Source: Modicisalibacter xianhensis
Lineage (GTDB): Bacteria; Pseudomonadota; Gammaproteobacteria; Pseudomonadales; Halomonadaceae
Direction: 5' to 3'
NCBI RefSeq assembly: GCF_900113605.1
Contig: NZ_FOPY01000011.1
Coordinates: forward strand, 1 to 64,000
DNA: 64,000 nt
The position numbers and the translations under genes are program-made. The stretch's first letter is position 1. Each line of letters starts with the position of its first letter. The notes beneath the pieces are model-generated. The model worked only from the letters and a program-made list of their open reading frames with translations, did not search any database and was not told the DNA's origin. This document shows positions 33,258 to 43,400 of this stretch, piece after piece.

Positions 33258-34226
33258 ATGCGCTCACTCGCCCTGCCCCTGACTGTTCTCGCCTTGCTTG
33301 GAGCGCTCGCCCTGGGATTGGCGGTTGCCCTCGGCAGTGCCCCGGTCGGCCCATCGCAGCTCGGAGCGGTACTGGTCGGCCAAGGCGATGACCTGGCGCG
33401 CACGCTGGTACTCGAACTGCGCTTGCCGCGCGCCCTGGCGGCCTTCGCCACCGGCGGCCTGCTGGCCGTGGCCGGCGCATTGATGCAGGTACTGCTGCGC
33501 AATCCGCTGGCCGACCCCTACGTGCTGGGCCTGTCCGGCGGCGCGGCGGTGGGCGCCCTGCTGGCCATGCTCGCCGGGCTGGGCAGCGTACTGGTCTCGG
33601 GCTCGGCGTTTGCCGGGGCGCTGCTGTCGACCCTGCTGGTGTCCGGGCTGGCGCATGGCACCGGTAGCTGGACGCCCTCGCGCCTGTTGCTCACCGGGGT
33701 GGTCGTCGCTGCCGGCTGGGGCGCGGTGGTCACGTTGATGCTGGCGATCAGCCCGGCCCGGGCCCTGCCCGGCATGCTTTACTGGCTGATGGGCGATCTC
33801 GCCTACGCGCGCAGCCCGCTACCCTCCCTGGTCGTGCTGTCGGCCGCCTGCCTGCTGGCGATTCCGCTGGGCAGAAGCCTCAACGTACTGGCGCGCGGGT
33901 CGCTGCAGGCCGCCGCCCTCGGCGTGGCGGTGCGCCCCTTGGAATGGGGCATCTACATTGCCGCCAGCCTGCTTACCGCCATCGCCGTGACCATGGCCGG
34001 CAGCATCGGCTTCGTCGGCCTGGTGATCCCGCATATGCTGCGCCTGGTGCTGGGAAACGACCAGCGCCTGATCCTGCCGGCCAGTGCGCTGGCCGGCGGC
34101 ACGCTGCTGACACTGGCCGACACCTTGGCGCGCACCGTGATCGCCCCCGAGCAACTGCCGGTGGGTGTGATCACTGCGCTGCTCGGCGTGCCCACCTTTC
34201 TCTACCTGCTGCACCGGAGCCGCTGA
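33258..34226 (+). CDS. btuC: Cobalamin ABC transporter permease (FecCD family)
   Basis: A 322-residue membrane protein with about ten membrane segments. The FecCD signature LRLPRALAAFATGGLLAVAG is near residue 55, and the coupling region GSIGFVGLVIPHMLRLVLG lies near 250. It forms the inner-membrane channel for B12 with BtuD. It starts 33 bases after btuF and its stop overlaps the btuD start (TGATG). The family also serves siderophores, so the name rests on the riboswitch and neighbours. Confidence 0.9.
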   Translation: MRSLALPLTVLALLGALALGLAVALGSAPVGPSQLGAVLVGQGDDLARTLVLELRLPRALAAFATGGLLAVAGALMQVLLRNPLADPYVLGLSGGAAVGALLAMLAGLGSVLVSGSAFAGALLSTLLVSGLAHGTGSWTPSRLLLTGVVVAAGWGAVVTLMLAISPARALPGMLYWLMGDLAYARSPLPSLVVLSAACLLAIPLGRSLNVLARGSLQAAALGVAVRPLEWGIYIAASLLTAIAVTMAGSIGFVGLVIPHMLRLVLGNDQRLILPASALAGGTLLTLADTLARTVIAPEQLPVGVITALLGVPTFLYLLHRSR

Positions 34227-34993
34227 TGGGCCGCCTGGCATTGAATGACCTGATCGTCGACGTGCCGGGACGGGGCAGCGGACGACCGCTGGCGCTTGCC
34301 ATCGAGCCCGGCCAGATCTGGGGCGTGCTCGGGCCCAACGGCGCCGGCAAGACCACACTGCTGCACACGCTGGCCGGCCTGCGCGCACCGCGTGCCGGCC
34401 AGGTGCAACTGGCAGGTCGTCCACTGGGCGACCTGGGCCGACGCGAGGTGGCCCGGCGCCTGGGGCTGGTCTTTCAGGAGCGCAGCGACGGCTTTCCCGC
34501 CACGGTGCTGGAAACCGCACTGATCGGGCGTCACCCGCATCTCTCGCCCTGGCAGATGGAGCGCGACGATGACATTGCGTTGGCCCGCGACGCCCTGGCC
34601 CGGCTCGATGTCGCCCATCTCGAGCAGCGCCTGGTCGGCACGCTATCCGGCGGCGAGCGCCAGCGCGTGGCGATTGCCACGGTGCTCACCCAGGCCCCGC
34701 AGCTGTGGCTGGCCGACGAGCCGACCAACCACCTCGACCTGCATCACCAGACGTCGGTCATGGCCCTGCTTGCCGAGCAGGCATGCAGCGGGCGGGCCGT
34801 GGTGCTGTGCCTGCATGACCTCAACCTGGCGGCCCAGTGGTGCAGCCACCTGCTACTGCTCTATCCAGGCGGCGAGGCCTGCTGGGGCCCTGCCCGGCAG
34901 ATGCTGGTGCCAGCGGCACTGGAGCGCCTCTATGGTCAACCACTTTCCACTGCCATGATCGACGGCATCCCCGTTTTCGTGCCGACGAGGTAA
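34226..34993 (+). CDS. btuD: Cobalamin ABC transporter ATP-binding protein
   Basis: A 255-residue ABC ATPase with Walker A GPNGAGKTT (36-44), signature LSGGERQRVAIA and Walker B LWLADEPTNHLD, followed by the H-loop in CLHDLNLAAQWC. It powers BtuC for uptake of B12. The start at 34226 overlaps the btuC stop. It is the last gene of the operon and is followed by a hairpin at 35002. Confidence 0.92.
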   Translation: MGRLALNDLIVDVPGRGSGRPLALAIEPGQIWGVLGPNGAGKTTLLHTLAGLRAPRAGQVQLAGRPLGDLGRREVARRLGLVFQERSDGFPATVLETALIGRHPHLSPWQMERDDDIALARDALARLDVAHLEQRLVGTLSGGERQRVAIATVLTQAPQLWLADEPTNHLDLHHQTSVMALLAEQACSGRAVVLCLHDLNLAAQWCSHLLLLYPGGEACWGPARQMLVPAALERLYGQPLSTAMIDGIPVFVPTR

Positions 34994-35001
34994 CGAGACG
35001 C

Positions 35002-35029
35002 AGCGCAATCGACGCTCATCGATTGCGCT
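35002..35029 (+). terminator. Hairpin after btuD
   Basis: An 11-base perfect stem AGCGCAATCGA / TCGATTGCGCT with a 6-base loop lies 9 bases after the btuD stop and before the second riboswitch. It lacks a T-run, but its position between two separately controlled operons suggests it ends the btu transcript. Confidence 0.6.
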
Positions 35030-35064
35030 CATTGCAGCGCTTGCCTTAGGATGACCCACTTACG

Positions 35065-35260
35065 GACAGGTGCCCCTGTATTGCAGCCAGGGGATAATCG
35101 GGAAGTATGGTAAGGCCTCGGCCAATCCCATCGCTGCCCCCGCAACGGTAAAGAAAGAGTCGCCTGCGACAGCCACTGGCATCCGCCGGGAAGGTGCAGG
35201 CAATGGCGCAGTTTCTGTGAAATGCGCCCTCTTCGAGCCCGGAGACCGGCCTGTCATGTC
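35065..35260 (+). promoter_or_regulatory. Cobalamin riboswitch upstream of cbtB
   Basis: A second cobalamin aptamer is visible: ACAGGTGCCCCTG at its start, GGGAAGTATGGT (35100 on), GCTGCCCCCGCAACGGTAA (35133-35151), GCCACTG (35172-35178) and the closing GAGCCCGGAGACCGGCCTG (35235-35253). It should repress the cobalt-uptake and cobalamin-synthesis operon that starts with cbtB 44 bases further on. Limits are approximate and the expression platform is not resolved. Confidence 0.93.
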
Positions 35261-35303
35261 ATGCCATCCCTCAATGGTGCGGTGGGCACCGAAAGGATCC
35301 AAC

Positions 35304-35495
35304 ATGTCTACGACTCCTGTCTCTTCCTCCCGGCGAGCGGCTCGCTCCGCCTCTCGTGTTTCATCGGCCTGGCAACAGGTCGCCGTGGTGCTCTTCGGCG
35401 CACTGGTTCTCTATGCCGTCGGCTTTCTGCCGATGAGCGCAGCGCATAACACGGCTCACGATACCCGACACTCCTTCGTGTTTCCCTGCCACTGA
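35304..35495 (+). CDS. cbtB: Cobalt transporter subunit CbtB
   Basis: A 63-residue protein with one membrane segment (about 24-44) and a His-rich C-terminal tail (HNTAHDTRHSFVFPCH, 48-63), the defining form of CbtB. Together with CbtA it is a predicted cobalt transporter found under B12 riboswitch control in many bacteria. The tail probably binds Co2+. It starts 44 bases downstream of the riboswitch and precedes cbtA by 21 bases. Confidence 0.92.
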   Translation: MSTTPVSSSRRAARSASRVSSAWQQVAVVLFGALVLYAVGFLPMSAAHNTAHDTRHSFVFPCH

Positions 35496-35516
35496 AACAC
35501 CCGAAGGAGACAAGCG

Positions 35517-36281
35517 ATGTTTCGCAAGCTGGTGCTGAGCGCCTGCCTGATAGGCGTTGTCCTGGGCATGGCCATGACGGCCATGCAATCCGCGGGGGTC
35601 ACTCCGCTTCTACTTGCCGCCGAACGCCATGAGGTCAGCGCTACTCCTCATGCCGCTGCGGTCCCCCATCACGGCCATTCACACGCTGGCCAGGCCGGCC
35701 ATCACCATGACGATTCGGCCTGGGCTCCAGCCGATGGTGCCGAGCGCCTGGGCTACACTGCCGTCTCCAATACGCTAGCCGGTATCGGTTTCACTGCCCT
35801 CCTGCTGGTCGTCATGAACCAGTTGCGCGAGCGCGGCCGGCTGAAGATGACGGCAGGACATGGCCTGATGATGGGCGGGCTCTGCTATCTTGCCGTGTTC
35901 GTGGCACCGTCCCTCGGCCTGCCGCCCGAGATCCCCGGAGCAGCAGCGGCGGCCCTCGAGTCACGGCAACTGTGGTGGCTCGCCACTGTCGTCCTGGCCG
36001 CGGCCGGCCTGGGGCTGCTTGTCTTGACGCGGGGCTGGAAACGCGGACTCGGTTTGCCCCTGCTCCTGGTACCCCATGCCTGGGTGCCTGCCCACCAAGG
36101 GCCGCGCTTCTCGCACCCCGACCCTCAGGCCGTAGCGGCACTGACCGAACTACAGCATGAGTTCATCCTGGCGTCAGGGCTCACCAACCTGGCGTTCTGG
36201 CTGTTGGCCGGGCTGCTTTCCATCCTCGCCTTGCGGCGCCTTACCGATACAGCGCATGGCCATGACGACGTTCCCGGCTGA
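35517..36281 (+). CDS. cbtA: Cobalt transporter subunit CbtA
   Basis: A 254-residue membrane protein with about five to six membrane segments. A His-rich loop (HHGHSHAGQAGHHHDD, 51-66) follows the first segment and is typical of CbtA. It supplies cobalt for the CobN chelatase step coded downstream. A Shine-Dalgarno (GAAGGAG) precedes the ATG. The C-terminus overlaps the chelatase gene by 26 bases. Confidence 0.92.
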   Translation: MFRKLVLSACLIGVVLGMAMTAMQSAGVTPLLLAAERHEVSATPHAAAVPHHGHSHAGQAGHHHDDSAWAPADGAERLGYTAVSNTLAGIGFTALLLVVMNQLRERGRLKMTAGHGLMMGGLCYLAVFVAPSLGLPPEIPGAAAAALESRQLWWLATVVLAAAGLGLLVLTRGWKRGLGLPLLLVPHAWVPAHQGPRFSHPDPQAVAALTELQHEFILASGLTNLAFWLLAGLLSILALRRLTDTAHGHDDVPG

Positions 36282-37977
36282 GTTCCCCTTCGTCGCCGTC
36301 GTCGGCCAGGAGGCGCTCAAGACCGCCCTGCTGCTCAATGCCATCAATCCGCGTATCGGTGGCGTTCTGATCAGCGGTCCCAAGGGCAGCGCCAAGTCCA
36401 CCCTGGCGCGGGCCTTGGCGGCGATCCTGCCCGATGATGCCGAGGGCCGGCGGCCACCGTTCGTCACCCTGCCGCTGGGCGCCAGCGAGGAGCGTCTGAC
36501 CGGCAGCCTGGATCTGCAGCGGGTGCTGACCGAGCGCGAGGCGAGTTTCCAAGAAGGCCTGCTGGCCAAGGCCCATGGTGGCGTGCTGTATGTCGACGAG
36601 GTCAACCTGCTGCCGGACCCGCTGGTGGATCTGCTGCTCGATGTCGCGGCCAGCGGCGTCAATGCCGTCGAGCGTGACGGCATCAGCCATTCGCATCCCG
36701 CGCGCTTCAGCCTGATCGGCACTATGAACCCGGACGAGGGGGAACTGCGCCCGCAGTTGCTCGATCGTTTCGGGTTGTGTCTCGAACAGGAGGCAGCGTC
36801 GAGTGTGCGCGAGCGGGTGGCCATCGTGCAGCAACGCGAGGCCTTCGATCGTGACCCTGGCGGCTTCGTCGCCCGATACCACGCCGATCAGGAGACGCTG
36901 ACCCGACGCCTTCGCCAGGCGCAGCAACGGCTTCCCGATACCCTCGCCGAGCCCTGGGTCTACGAGCACATTGCGACGCGCTGCGCGGCTGCGGGCGTAG
37001 AGGGACTGCGTGCCGATGTGACCTGGCATCGCGCAGCACTGGCACATGCCGCCTGGCGAGGAGAAACGACGGTGGGCCGGCAGGACCTGGATACCGTCGA
37101 GCCCTGGGTGCTGGCGCATCGCCGCACGACGCCCCCTTCGACCCGCGGCACGCCGCCTCCCCCACCCTCGGGGCCAGGCGAGACCGGTAGCGGCCAGAGC
37201 ACGCCGCTGGGCGATGCCGAGCCGTCGCCGCCCCAGGGCCAATGGGGCGCCATGCCGCCGGTATCACAGCCGAGCGTTAGCGTGCCGGTACCCGATTTCC
37301 CGACGATCGAACCCGGCACTCGCGCAACAGTCACCGCATCGGCATCATCCACGCGGGTCCGCCGCGGGCAGCAACCTGGCCCGCGCCGTGCGCACGGCGA
37401 AGGCCATCGTCCTGACTGGTTCGCCACGCTGGCCGACAGCCGGGGGCAGTGGCCCTGGCGCCGGCTGCGCTACCGTCGGGCGCGTACCGGCCAGCCGGTG
37501 CTACATCTCATCCTGCTGGACACCTCGGCCTCGACCCTGGGCCAGCACCTGCTGGGCTGGGCCAAGGGCCTGGTTGACGGCCTGGTGCGCCAGGCCTACG
37601 CCGCTCGGGAACAGATTGCGGTCCTGGGCTTTGGCAATGATGACATCACCGTGATCCTGCCACGGCGACGTGCGCCCAAGGAGGCACTCGAGCGGCTCGA
37701 TGCCACGGGCGCAGGCGGCGGCACCCCGATCCGTGCAGCCATCCTGCGCGCAGCGCAGCTGATTCGCCGCTGGCAGCGCCAGGACGCCGCCCTGCACATC
37801 CGCACCTACCTCATCACCGACGGCCGTACCCGGCAATCCCTGGCGGGCCTGCCGCCCCTCGGCGATTGCGTCGTGGTCGATACCGAGCAGGCCGCCGTCA
37901 GGCGTGGCCGGGGGCGCCAGCTCGCCGAACAGCTCGGAGCAGTCTACCGCCCGTTGTCCCGCCTGGAGACCACATGA
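36256..37977 (+). CDS. Fused ChlI-ChlD type chelatase subunit (AAA+ ATPase and VWA), partner of CobN
   Basis: A 573-residue protein. Residues 1-300 form an AAA+ domain (P-loop GPKGSAKST at 41-49; Walker B LYVDEVN at 111-117). Then comes a Pro/Gly-rich linker (about 295-400) and a C-terminal von Willebrand A domain with a complete metal site D422-x-S424-x-S426 (LLDTSAST). This joins the roles of BchI/ChlI and BchD/ChlD in one chain. With cobN downstream and no cobS or cobT chelatase genes seen, it probably drives cobalt insertion into hydrogenobyrinic acid a,c-diamide. Two close ATGs (36256, 36262) are possible starts. It overlaps cobB as ATGA. Confidence 0.88.
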   Translation: MAMTTFPAEFPFVAVVGQEALKTALLLNAINPRIGGVLISGPKGSAKSTLARALAAILPDDAEGRRPPFVTLPLGASEERLTGSLDLQRVLTEREASFQEGLLAKAHGGVLYVDEVNLLPDPLVDLLLDVAASGVNAVERDGISHSHPARFSLIGTMNPDEGELRPQLLDRFGLCLEQEAASSVRERVAIVQQREAFDRDPGGFVARYHADQETLTRRLRQAQQRLPDTLAEPWVYEHIATRCAAAGVEGLRADVTWHRAALAHAAWRGETTVGRQDLDTVEPWVLAHRRTTPPSTRGTPPPPPSGPGETGSGQSTPLGDAEPSPPQGQWGAMPPVSQPSVSVPVPDFPTIEPGTRATVTASASSTRVRRGQQPGPRRAHGEGHRPDWFATLADSRGQWPWRRLRYRRARTGQPVLHLILLDTSASTLGQHLLGWAKGLVDGLVRQAYAAREQIAVLGFGNDDITVILPRRRAPKEALERLDATGAGGGTPIRAAILRAAQLIRRWQRQDAALHIRTYLITDGRTRQSLAGLPPLGDCVVVDTEQAAVRRGRGRQLAEQLGAVYRPLSRLETT

Positions 37978-39389
37978 ACGAGCCCGCCGCCATTCACGCC
38001 CCTCACCGCACCAACCTTCCCGGGGATGGTGAATCGGCGAATGCAGTTTGCCCCGCCGTGTTCATCGCCGCGCCGGCCTCCGGCCAGGGCAAGACCACGG
38101 TGACCGCGGCGCTGGCCAGGATGTTGCGCAATCAGGGCAAGGTAGTGCGGGTCTTCAAGACTGGTCCGGACTATCTGGATCCTCAGGTACTGGCCCAGGC
38201 CTCGGGCCAGCCGGTCGATCAGCTCGACCTGTGGATGGCCGGCGAGACCTATTGCCGCCAGCGCCTTTACGAGGCGGCACGACAGGCGGATCTCATCCTG
38301 GTGGAAGGTGCCATGGGCCTGTTCGATGGCGAACCGTCCAGTGCCGACCTGGCTGCCTTGTTCGATCTGCCGCTGGTCATCGTCATGGACGTGAAAGGCA
38401 TGGCGCAGACCGCCGCGGCGCTGATGACGGGCCTGGCGGGCTTTCGCGATGACATCCGCATCGCCGGGATGATCGCCAATGCCTGCGGCTCGGCACGCCA
38501 TCGCGAACTGATCGACGCCGCACTGCCGAAGACCCTTCCGCTGCTGGCGACCATGGCGCGCAATCCCGACCTGGCCCTGCCCGAGCGTCACCTGGGGCTG
38601 GTCCAGGCCGAGGAAATTCGCGAGGATCTGGAATGCCGCTTCGAGGCCGGCGCCAAGGTGTTGCTGGCCGAGGAATTGGCGGAGGCCCTGCTGCAACTGC
38701 CGCCGGTCACGTTTGTACCACCCCAGCCAGTAGTGGCCGCCCCGTTACCGTCGCTGCAAGACCGCGCTATCGGTGTGGCGCGGGATGCCGCATTCAGCTT
38801 CATCTATCAGGCCAACCTGGACCTGCTGGAACGCATGGGGGCGACGCTGCGTTTCTTCTCGCCGCTGACCGACACCCGCCTGCCCGACTGTGACGCGCTA
38901 TGGCTTCCCGGGGGCTACCCCGAACTGCACGCCGCGCGGCTGGCGGCGAACACCACCATACGGGACGACATTCGCAGTTTCTTTGTCGCCGACAGGCCCA
39001 TCCTCGCCGAATGCGGCGGCATGCTCTATGCCCTGGAGTCCCTCACGGACCATGCCGGGCAGACCCATGCCATGCTGGGCCTGCTGCCAGGGCATGGCGC
39101 CATGCGCGGACGTCGGGGTTGCCAGGGAATGCAGACCGCCGAGCTTCCCGAAGGCGAGGTGCGCGGCCACGCTCATCATCGTTCCCAGGCCAGCGGTACG
39201 CCCGAGCCTATCGCCCACGGGCGGCGTCAGCGTCATCCCGCGCCGGGCGAGGCCATCTATCGCCAGCAGCAATTGACCGCCACCTACCTGCACCTGTTTT
39301 TCCCCGACAACCCGACTGCCGTGGCCCGCCTGTTCGGACAGGGCGTGGCGCAGACCATCGAGACAAAGGAATCCCAAGGATGCAACTGA
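37974..39389 (+). CDS. cobB: Hydrogenobyrinic/cobyrinic acid a,c-diamide synthase
   Basis: A 471-residue amidotransferase. The N-terminal ATPase domain has FIAAPASGQGKTTVTAAL (about 28-45) and TGPDYLDP; the C-terminal class I glutamine amidotransferase-like domain has its cysteine in LAECGGMLYALE and a late HLFF histidine. It amidates the a and c side chains with glutamine and ATP. In the aerobic route this precedes cobalt insertion, which fits its place between the chelatase gene and cobW/cobN. It starts within the ATGA overlap and ends overlapping cobW by 10 bases. Confidence 0.94.
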   Translation: MNEPAAIHAPHRTNLPGDGESANAVCPAVFIAAPASGQGKTTVTAALARMLRNQGKVVRVFKTGPDYLDPQVLAQASGQPVDQLDLWMAGETYCRQRLYEAARQADLILVEGAMGLFDGEPSSADLAALFDLPLVIVMDVKGMAQTAAALMTGLAGFRDDIRIAGMIANACGSARHRELIDAALPKTLPLLATMARNPDLALPERHLGLVQAEEIREDLECRFEAGAKVLLAEELAEALLQLPPVTFVPPQPVVAAPLPSLQDRAIGVARDAAFSFIYQANLDLLERMGATLRFFSPLTDTRLPDCDALWLPGGYPELHAARLAANTTIRDDIRSFFVADRPILAECGGMLYALESLTDHAGQTHAMLGLLPGHGAMRGRRGCQGMQTAELPEGEVRGHAHHRSQASGTPEPIAHGRRQRHPAPGEAIYRQQQLTATYLHLFFPDNPTAVARLFGQGVAQTIETKESQGCN

Positions 39390-40489
39390 ACAAGATCCCC
39401 GCCACGGTCGTCACCGGCTTTCTGGGCAGCGGAAAAACCACGCTATTGGCCAGCATCCTGCGCCAGGTCACCGGCAAGCGTATCGCCGTCATCGTCAACG
39501 AGTTCGGCGAGCAGGACATCGACTCCAGCCTGCTGCGCGGCTGCGCCGTGGGGTGCGAGGAGGACGGCGGGAACGCCCGTCCGCTGGGAGACGAGGACAG
39601 CGGCATCTACGAACTGGCGAATGGCTGCATCTGCTGCACGGTGGAAGAGGAGTTCCTGCCGGTGATGAAAACGCTGGTGGCCCGCCGCGACGACATCGAC
39701 CACATCCTGATCGAGACCAGCGGCCTGGCCCTGCCCAAGCCCCTGGTCCAGGCTTTCAACTGGCCGGAGGTGCGCCAGCATTGCACCGTCGATGCCATCA
39801 TCACCGTGGTCGACGGGCCCGCCGTCGCTGCAGGCCGCTACGCCAGCGACGTCGACAAGGTCGAGGCCCAGCGCCGGGCCGATGACAGCCTGGACCACGA
39901 CCCCAGCCTGCGCGAATTGCTGGACGACCAGTTGAGCGCGGCCGACCTGGTGCTGGTCAGCAAGACCGACCTGCTCGCACCGGCCGACAAGGCACGGGTC
40001 GAGGCCATGATCCAGGCGCGCGTTCCCGAATCGGTCAAGACCCTGTTCATCGACCAGACCCTGGCCACCGAGACGGCCCAACTGGAGGCCCTCATGGGCA
40101 TCGGGGCGGCGAGCGAGGAAGGCATCGAGGGCATCGCAAACCACCACGACCGCCACCATGCCGAAGGCGTGCACCACGACCACGCGCACGACCACTTCGA
40201 TTCCTGCGTGATCCGGTTGGGCGACGTCGATGGCGAGATCCTGGCGGACCGGCTCCAGCACCTGCTGAAAACCCAGGAGATCTATCGGGCCAAGGGCTTC
40301 GCGGCCATCCCGGGCAAGCCCATGCGCCGCGTCGTGCAGGCCGTGGGCGAGCGCCTGGATGGCTATTACGACCGGCTATGGGGACAGGACGAGCCGCGCC
40401 ACACCCAACTCGTCATCATCGGCAAGTCACTGGATAGCGAGGCGTTGCACCAGGCCCTGGCGAGCGCCGAGATCGCGACGACCGCCTGA
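39380..40489 (+). CDS. cobW: CobW-type GTPase, cobalt metallochaperone
   Basis: A 369-residue G3E-family GTPase. Walker A is GFLGSGKTT (13-21), and the metal-binding CxCC motif is C83-x-C85-C86 (NGCICCTV). A His-rich segment (around 253-271, NHHDRHHAEGVHHDHAHDH) separates the GTPase from the C-terminal CobW domain. CobW is thought to load Co2+ for CobN. It overlaps cobB by 10 bases and joins cobN through TGATG. Confidence 0.94.
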   Translation: MQLNKIPATVVTGFLGSGKTTLLASILRQVTGKRIAVIVNEFGEQDIDSSLLRGCAVGCEEDGGNARPLGDEDSGIYELANGCICCTVEEEFLPVMKTLVARRDDIDHILIETSGLALPKPLVQAFNWPEVRQHCTVDAIITVVDGPAVAAGRYASDVDKVEAQRRADDSLDHDPSLRELLDDQLSAADLVLVSKTDLLAPADKARVEAMIQARVPESVKTLFIDQTLATETAQLEALMGIGAASEEGIEGIANHHDRHHAEGVHHDHAHDHFDSCVIRLGDVDGEILADRLQHLLKTQEIYRAKGFAAIPGKPMRRVVQAVGERLDGYYDRLWGQDEPRHTQLVIIGKSLDSEALHQALASAEIATTA

Positions 40490-43400
40490 TGCATCTTTTC
40501 GCCGCCAAGCCCGGGGGCTTCGTCGACGATGAAGGCATCGTCGACCTGCAGCAGAGCCCTGCCGAGATCGTCATCCTGTCCGCCGCCGACAGCAGCCTGT
40601 CGGCACTGGCGCAGGCCGTCGAGCGACTGGCCTCGACGACCGGCAATGCGTACCCGTCGGTACGGCTCGCCAACTGGATGAACCTGGTCAAGCCCGCCGC
40701 CTACGATCTCTACGAGGATCGTGTTCTCGAGCGGGCACGCCTGGTGATCGTCTCGCTGCTGGGCGGCAGCGCCTACTGGCGTTATGGTCACGAGCGGTTG
40801 CTCGCCTGGGCCACTGCCGGCCAGGGGCGTCATCTGGTGCTGGCGCCGGGCTGCGACGAGCCGGACGACGCCTTGCTGAACGAGTCCAGTGTGCCCTTCG
40901 CGTCGGCCCAACGGGTCTGGCGCTATCTCCGCGAGGGCGGCGTGGCCAATGCCGAGCAACTGCTGCGCTTCGTCGCCGCCGATTGTCTGGGAGTGGGCCT
41001 CGACTGGCAGGAGCCCAGGGCGGTGCCGGCGGCGCTGCTCCATTCGCCACAGTCAGCGGCGCGTGACGAGGCGGCGCTGAGCGAATGGCAGGCCAGCAGG
41101 ATCCCCGACCGTCCGGTATGCCTGCTGCTGTTCTATCGCAGCCACCTGCAAGGCGCCAATACCACCGTCGTGGACGGCCTGATCGAGGCGCTGAAGACCC
41201 AGGGGCTCGAGCCGCTGGCAGTGGCCGTGACATCGCTCAAGGAGGCCTCATGCATCGACTTCGTCAATCACCTGATCGAGCAGACGGGTGCCATGCTGGT
41301 GATCAACACCACCGGCTTTTCCATCAACCGCAACCCGGACGATCTGGGTGCCCTGAGCGACGAGATTCCCGACTGCCTCTTCGTCGGGCGTCCGGTGGTG
41401 CTTCAAGCCATTCTGGCGAGCAGCACTGAGGAAGACTGGCAGTCCATGGCCGCAGGGCTGCATAGCCGCGACATGGCCATGCAAGTGGTGCTGCCCGAGA
41501 TGGACGGCCGCATCATCACGCGGGCGGTGGGTTTCAAGTCGCAGGCCCACTACAACGAACGCTGCCAACTGGCGGTGACCCGGCATACCCTGCATGCGGA
41601 ACGCGCCGCCTTCGTCGCCCGGCTGGCGTGGCGATTCTGCCGGTTGCGCCAGTTGCCCAACACCGCCAAGCGCCTGGCCCTGGTGCTGGCCAATTATCCC
41701 AACCGCGACGGTCGCATCGGCAATGGTGTCGGCCTGGATACCCCGGCATCGACGGTGCGGCTCCTCCAGGCCCTGGCCGCGGCGGGCTACCCGGTAAGCG
41801 ACGTCCCGGACGACGGCGATGCATTGATCCGACAACTGCAGGGTGCCATCACCAACGATCGCCATGGGCTGCACCAACGCCTGTGCTGGCAGAGCATCAG
41901 CCTCGACGAGTACATGGCGGGGTTCCGGCGCCTGCCGGTCTCGCTGCAGGAAGCGGTATGGACGCGCTGGGGTGCCCCGTCGGACGACCCCAAGTGCCGC
42001 CAGGGCCGATTGATGATCGCCGGCATCCGCCTGGGGGAGACTTTCGTCGGGATTCAGCCCGAGCGTGACTTCAGCGATGGCCTGACGCAGAGCTACCACG
42101 ATACCGAGCTGGTGCCGCCCCACAGCTACCTGGCGTTCTATCTCTGGCTGCGCGATCACTACCGCGTGGATGCGGTGGTTCACGTCGGCAAGCACGGCAA
42201 TCTCGAGTGGCTGCCGGGCAAGAGCACGGCCCTGAGCGCCGACTGCTGGCCGGACGTCGTCCTGGGGCCGCTGCCGCACTTCTATCCGTTCATCGTCAAC
42301 GACCCGGGCGAAGGCGCCCAGGCCAAGCGCCGCAGCCAGGCCGTGATCATCGATCATCTGATGCCCCCGCTGGCCCGGGCCGAACTCTACGGTGACATGG
42401 CGGAACTCGAAGCCCTGACCGATGAGTATTACCAGGCCCTGGGCATGGACCCGCGGCGTGAAGCGTTGTTGCGCGAGCGAATCCTGGCGCACCTGCACCG
42501 TACCGGCATTGACCGGGAGCTCTCCCAGGCAGCGGGTGGCGAGGATGACGAACGCCTGCTCAACGAGCTGGATGCCTACCTGTGCGATATCAAGGAAGCC
42601 CAGATTCGCCATGGCCTGCACGTGCTGGGCAACCTGCCGCCCCAGGACAAGCTGGCGGGAACCCTGGTCGCCATCCTCAGGCTGCCCCGCGGCGAAGGCC
42701 CGGCGCAGCGTGGCTTGCTGCACAACCTGGCGCATGACCTGGGCCTGCAGGTGGGGAGCGAGGGCTTCGACCCATTGACGGCGGGCACCGAGCCATGGAC
42801 CGGCCCGAGACCGCCGGCCCTGGCCGGGCTGGCGACGTCTACCTGGCGTACCGCCGCCGATACCCGTGAGCGCCTGGAGCAGCTTGCCCATCGACTGATC
42901 ACCGATTACGTCCTGGCACGGGGATGCTTAAACGAGCTGGCCCGTGACTATCCGGCGACCGCAGAGCAATGCCGCTATGCCCGCGAGCGGCTCTGGGCCG
43001 CCATGCAGCGTGGCGCCGAGATGGAGATCCAGTCGCTGCTGGACGGGCTCGGCGGCCACTTCGTGCCCCCGGGACCAAGTGGCGCCCCCAGCCGCGGGCG
43101 GCTGGACACGCTGCCCACCGGACGCAATTTCTTCAGTGTCGATAACCGCTCGATTCCGTCACCCGCTGCCTGGGCCCTGGGCGAGAAGTCGGCACAGGCA
43201 TTCGTCGAGCGCTACCTGCAGGACAACGGGGATTACCCGCGCCGGCTGGGGCTGTCGGTCTGGGGCACCGCGACCATGCGCACCGGAGGCGACGACATCG
43301 CCCAGGCGTTCGCGCTGATGGGGGTGCGCCCGGTCTGGTCGCTCGGCTCGCAGCGAGTGATCGACATCGAGGTGATTCCCGCCATGCTGCTGCAACGGCC

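Noticed and set aside
41248-42891. 547-codon open frame antisense to cobN
   Set aside because: CobN is intact on the plus strand with family motifs. The reverse product has the composition of a shadow frame and no recognisable domain.
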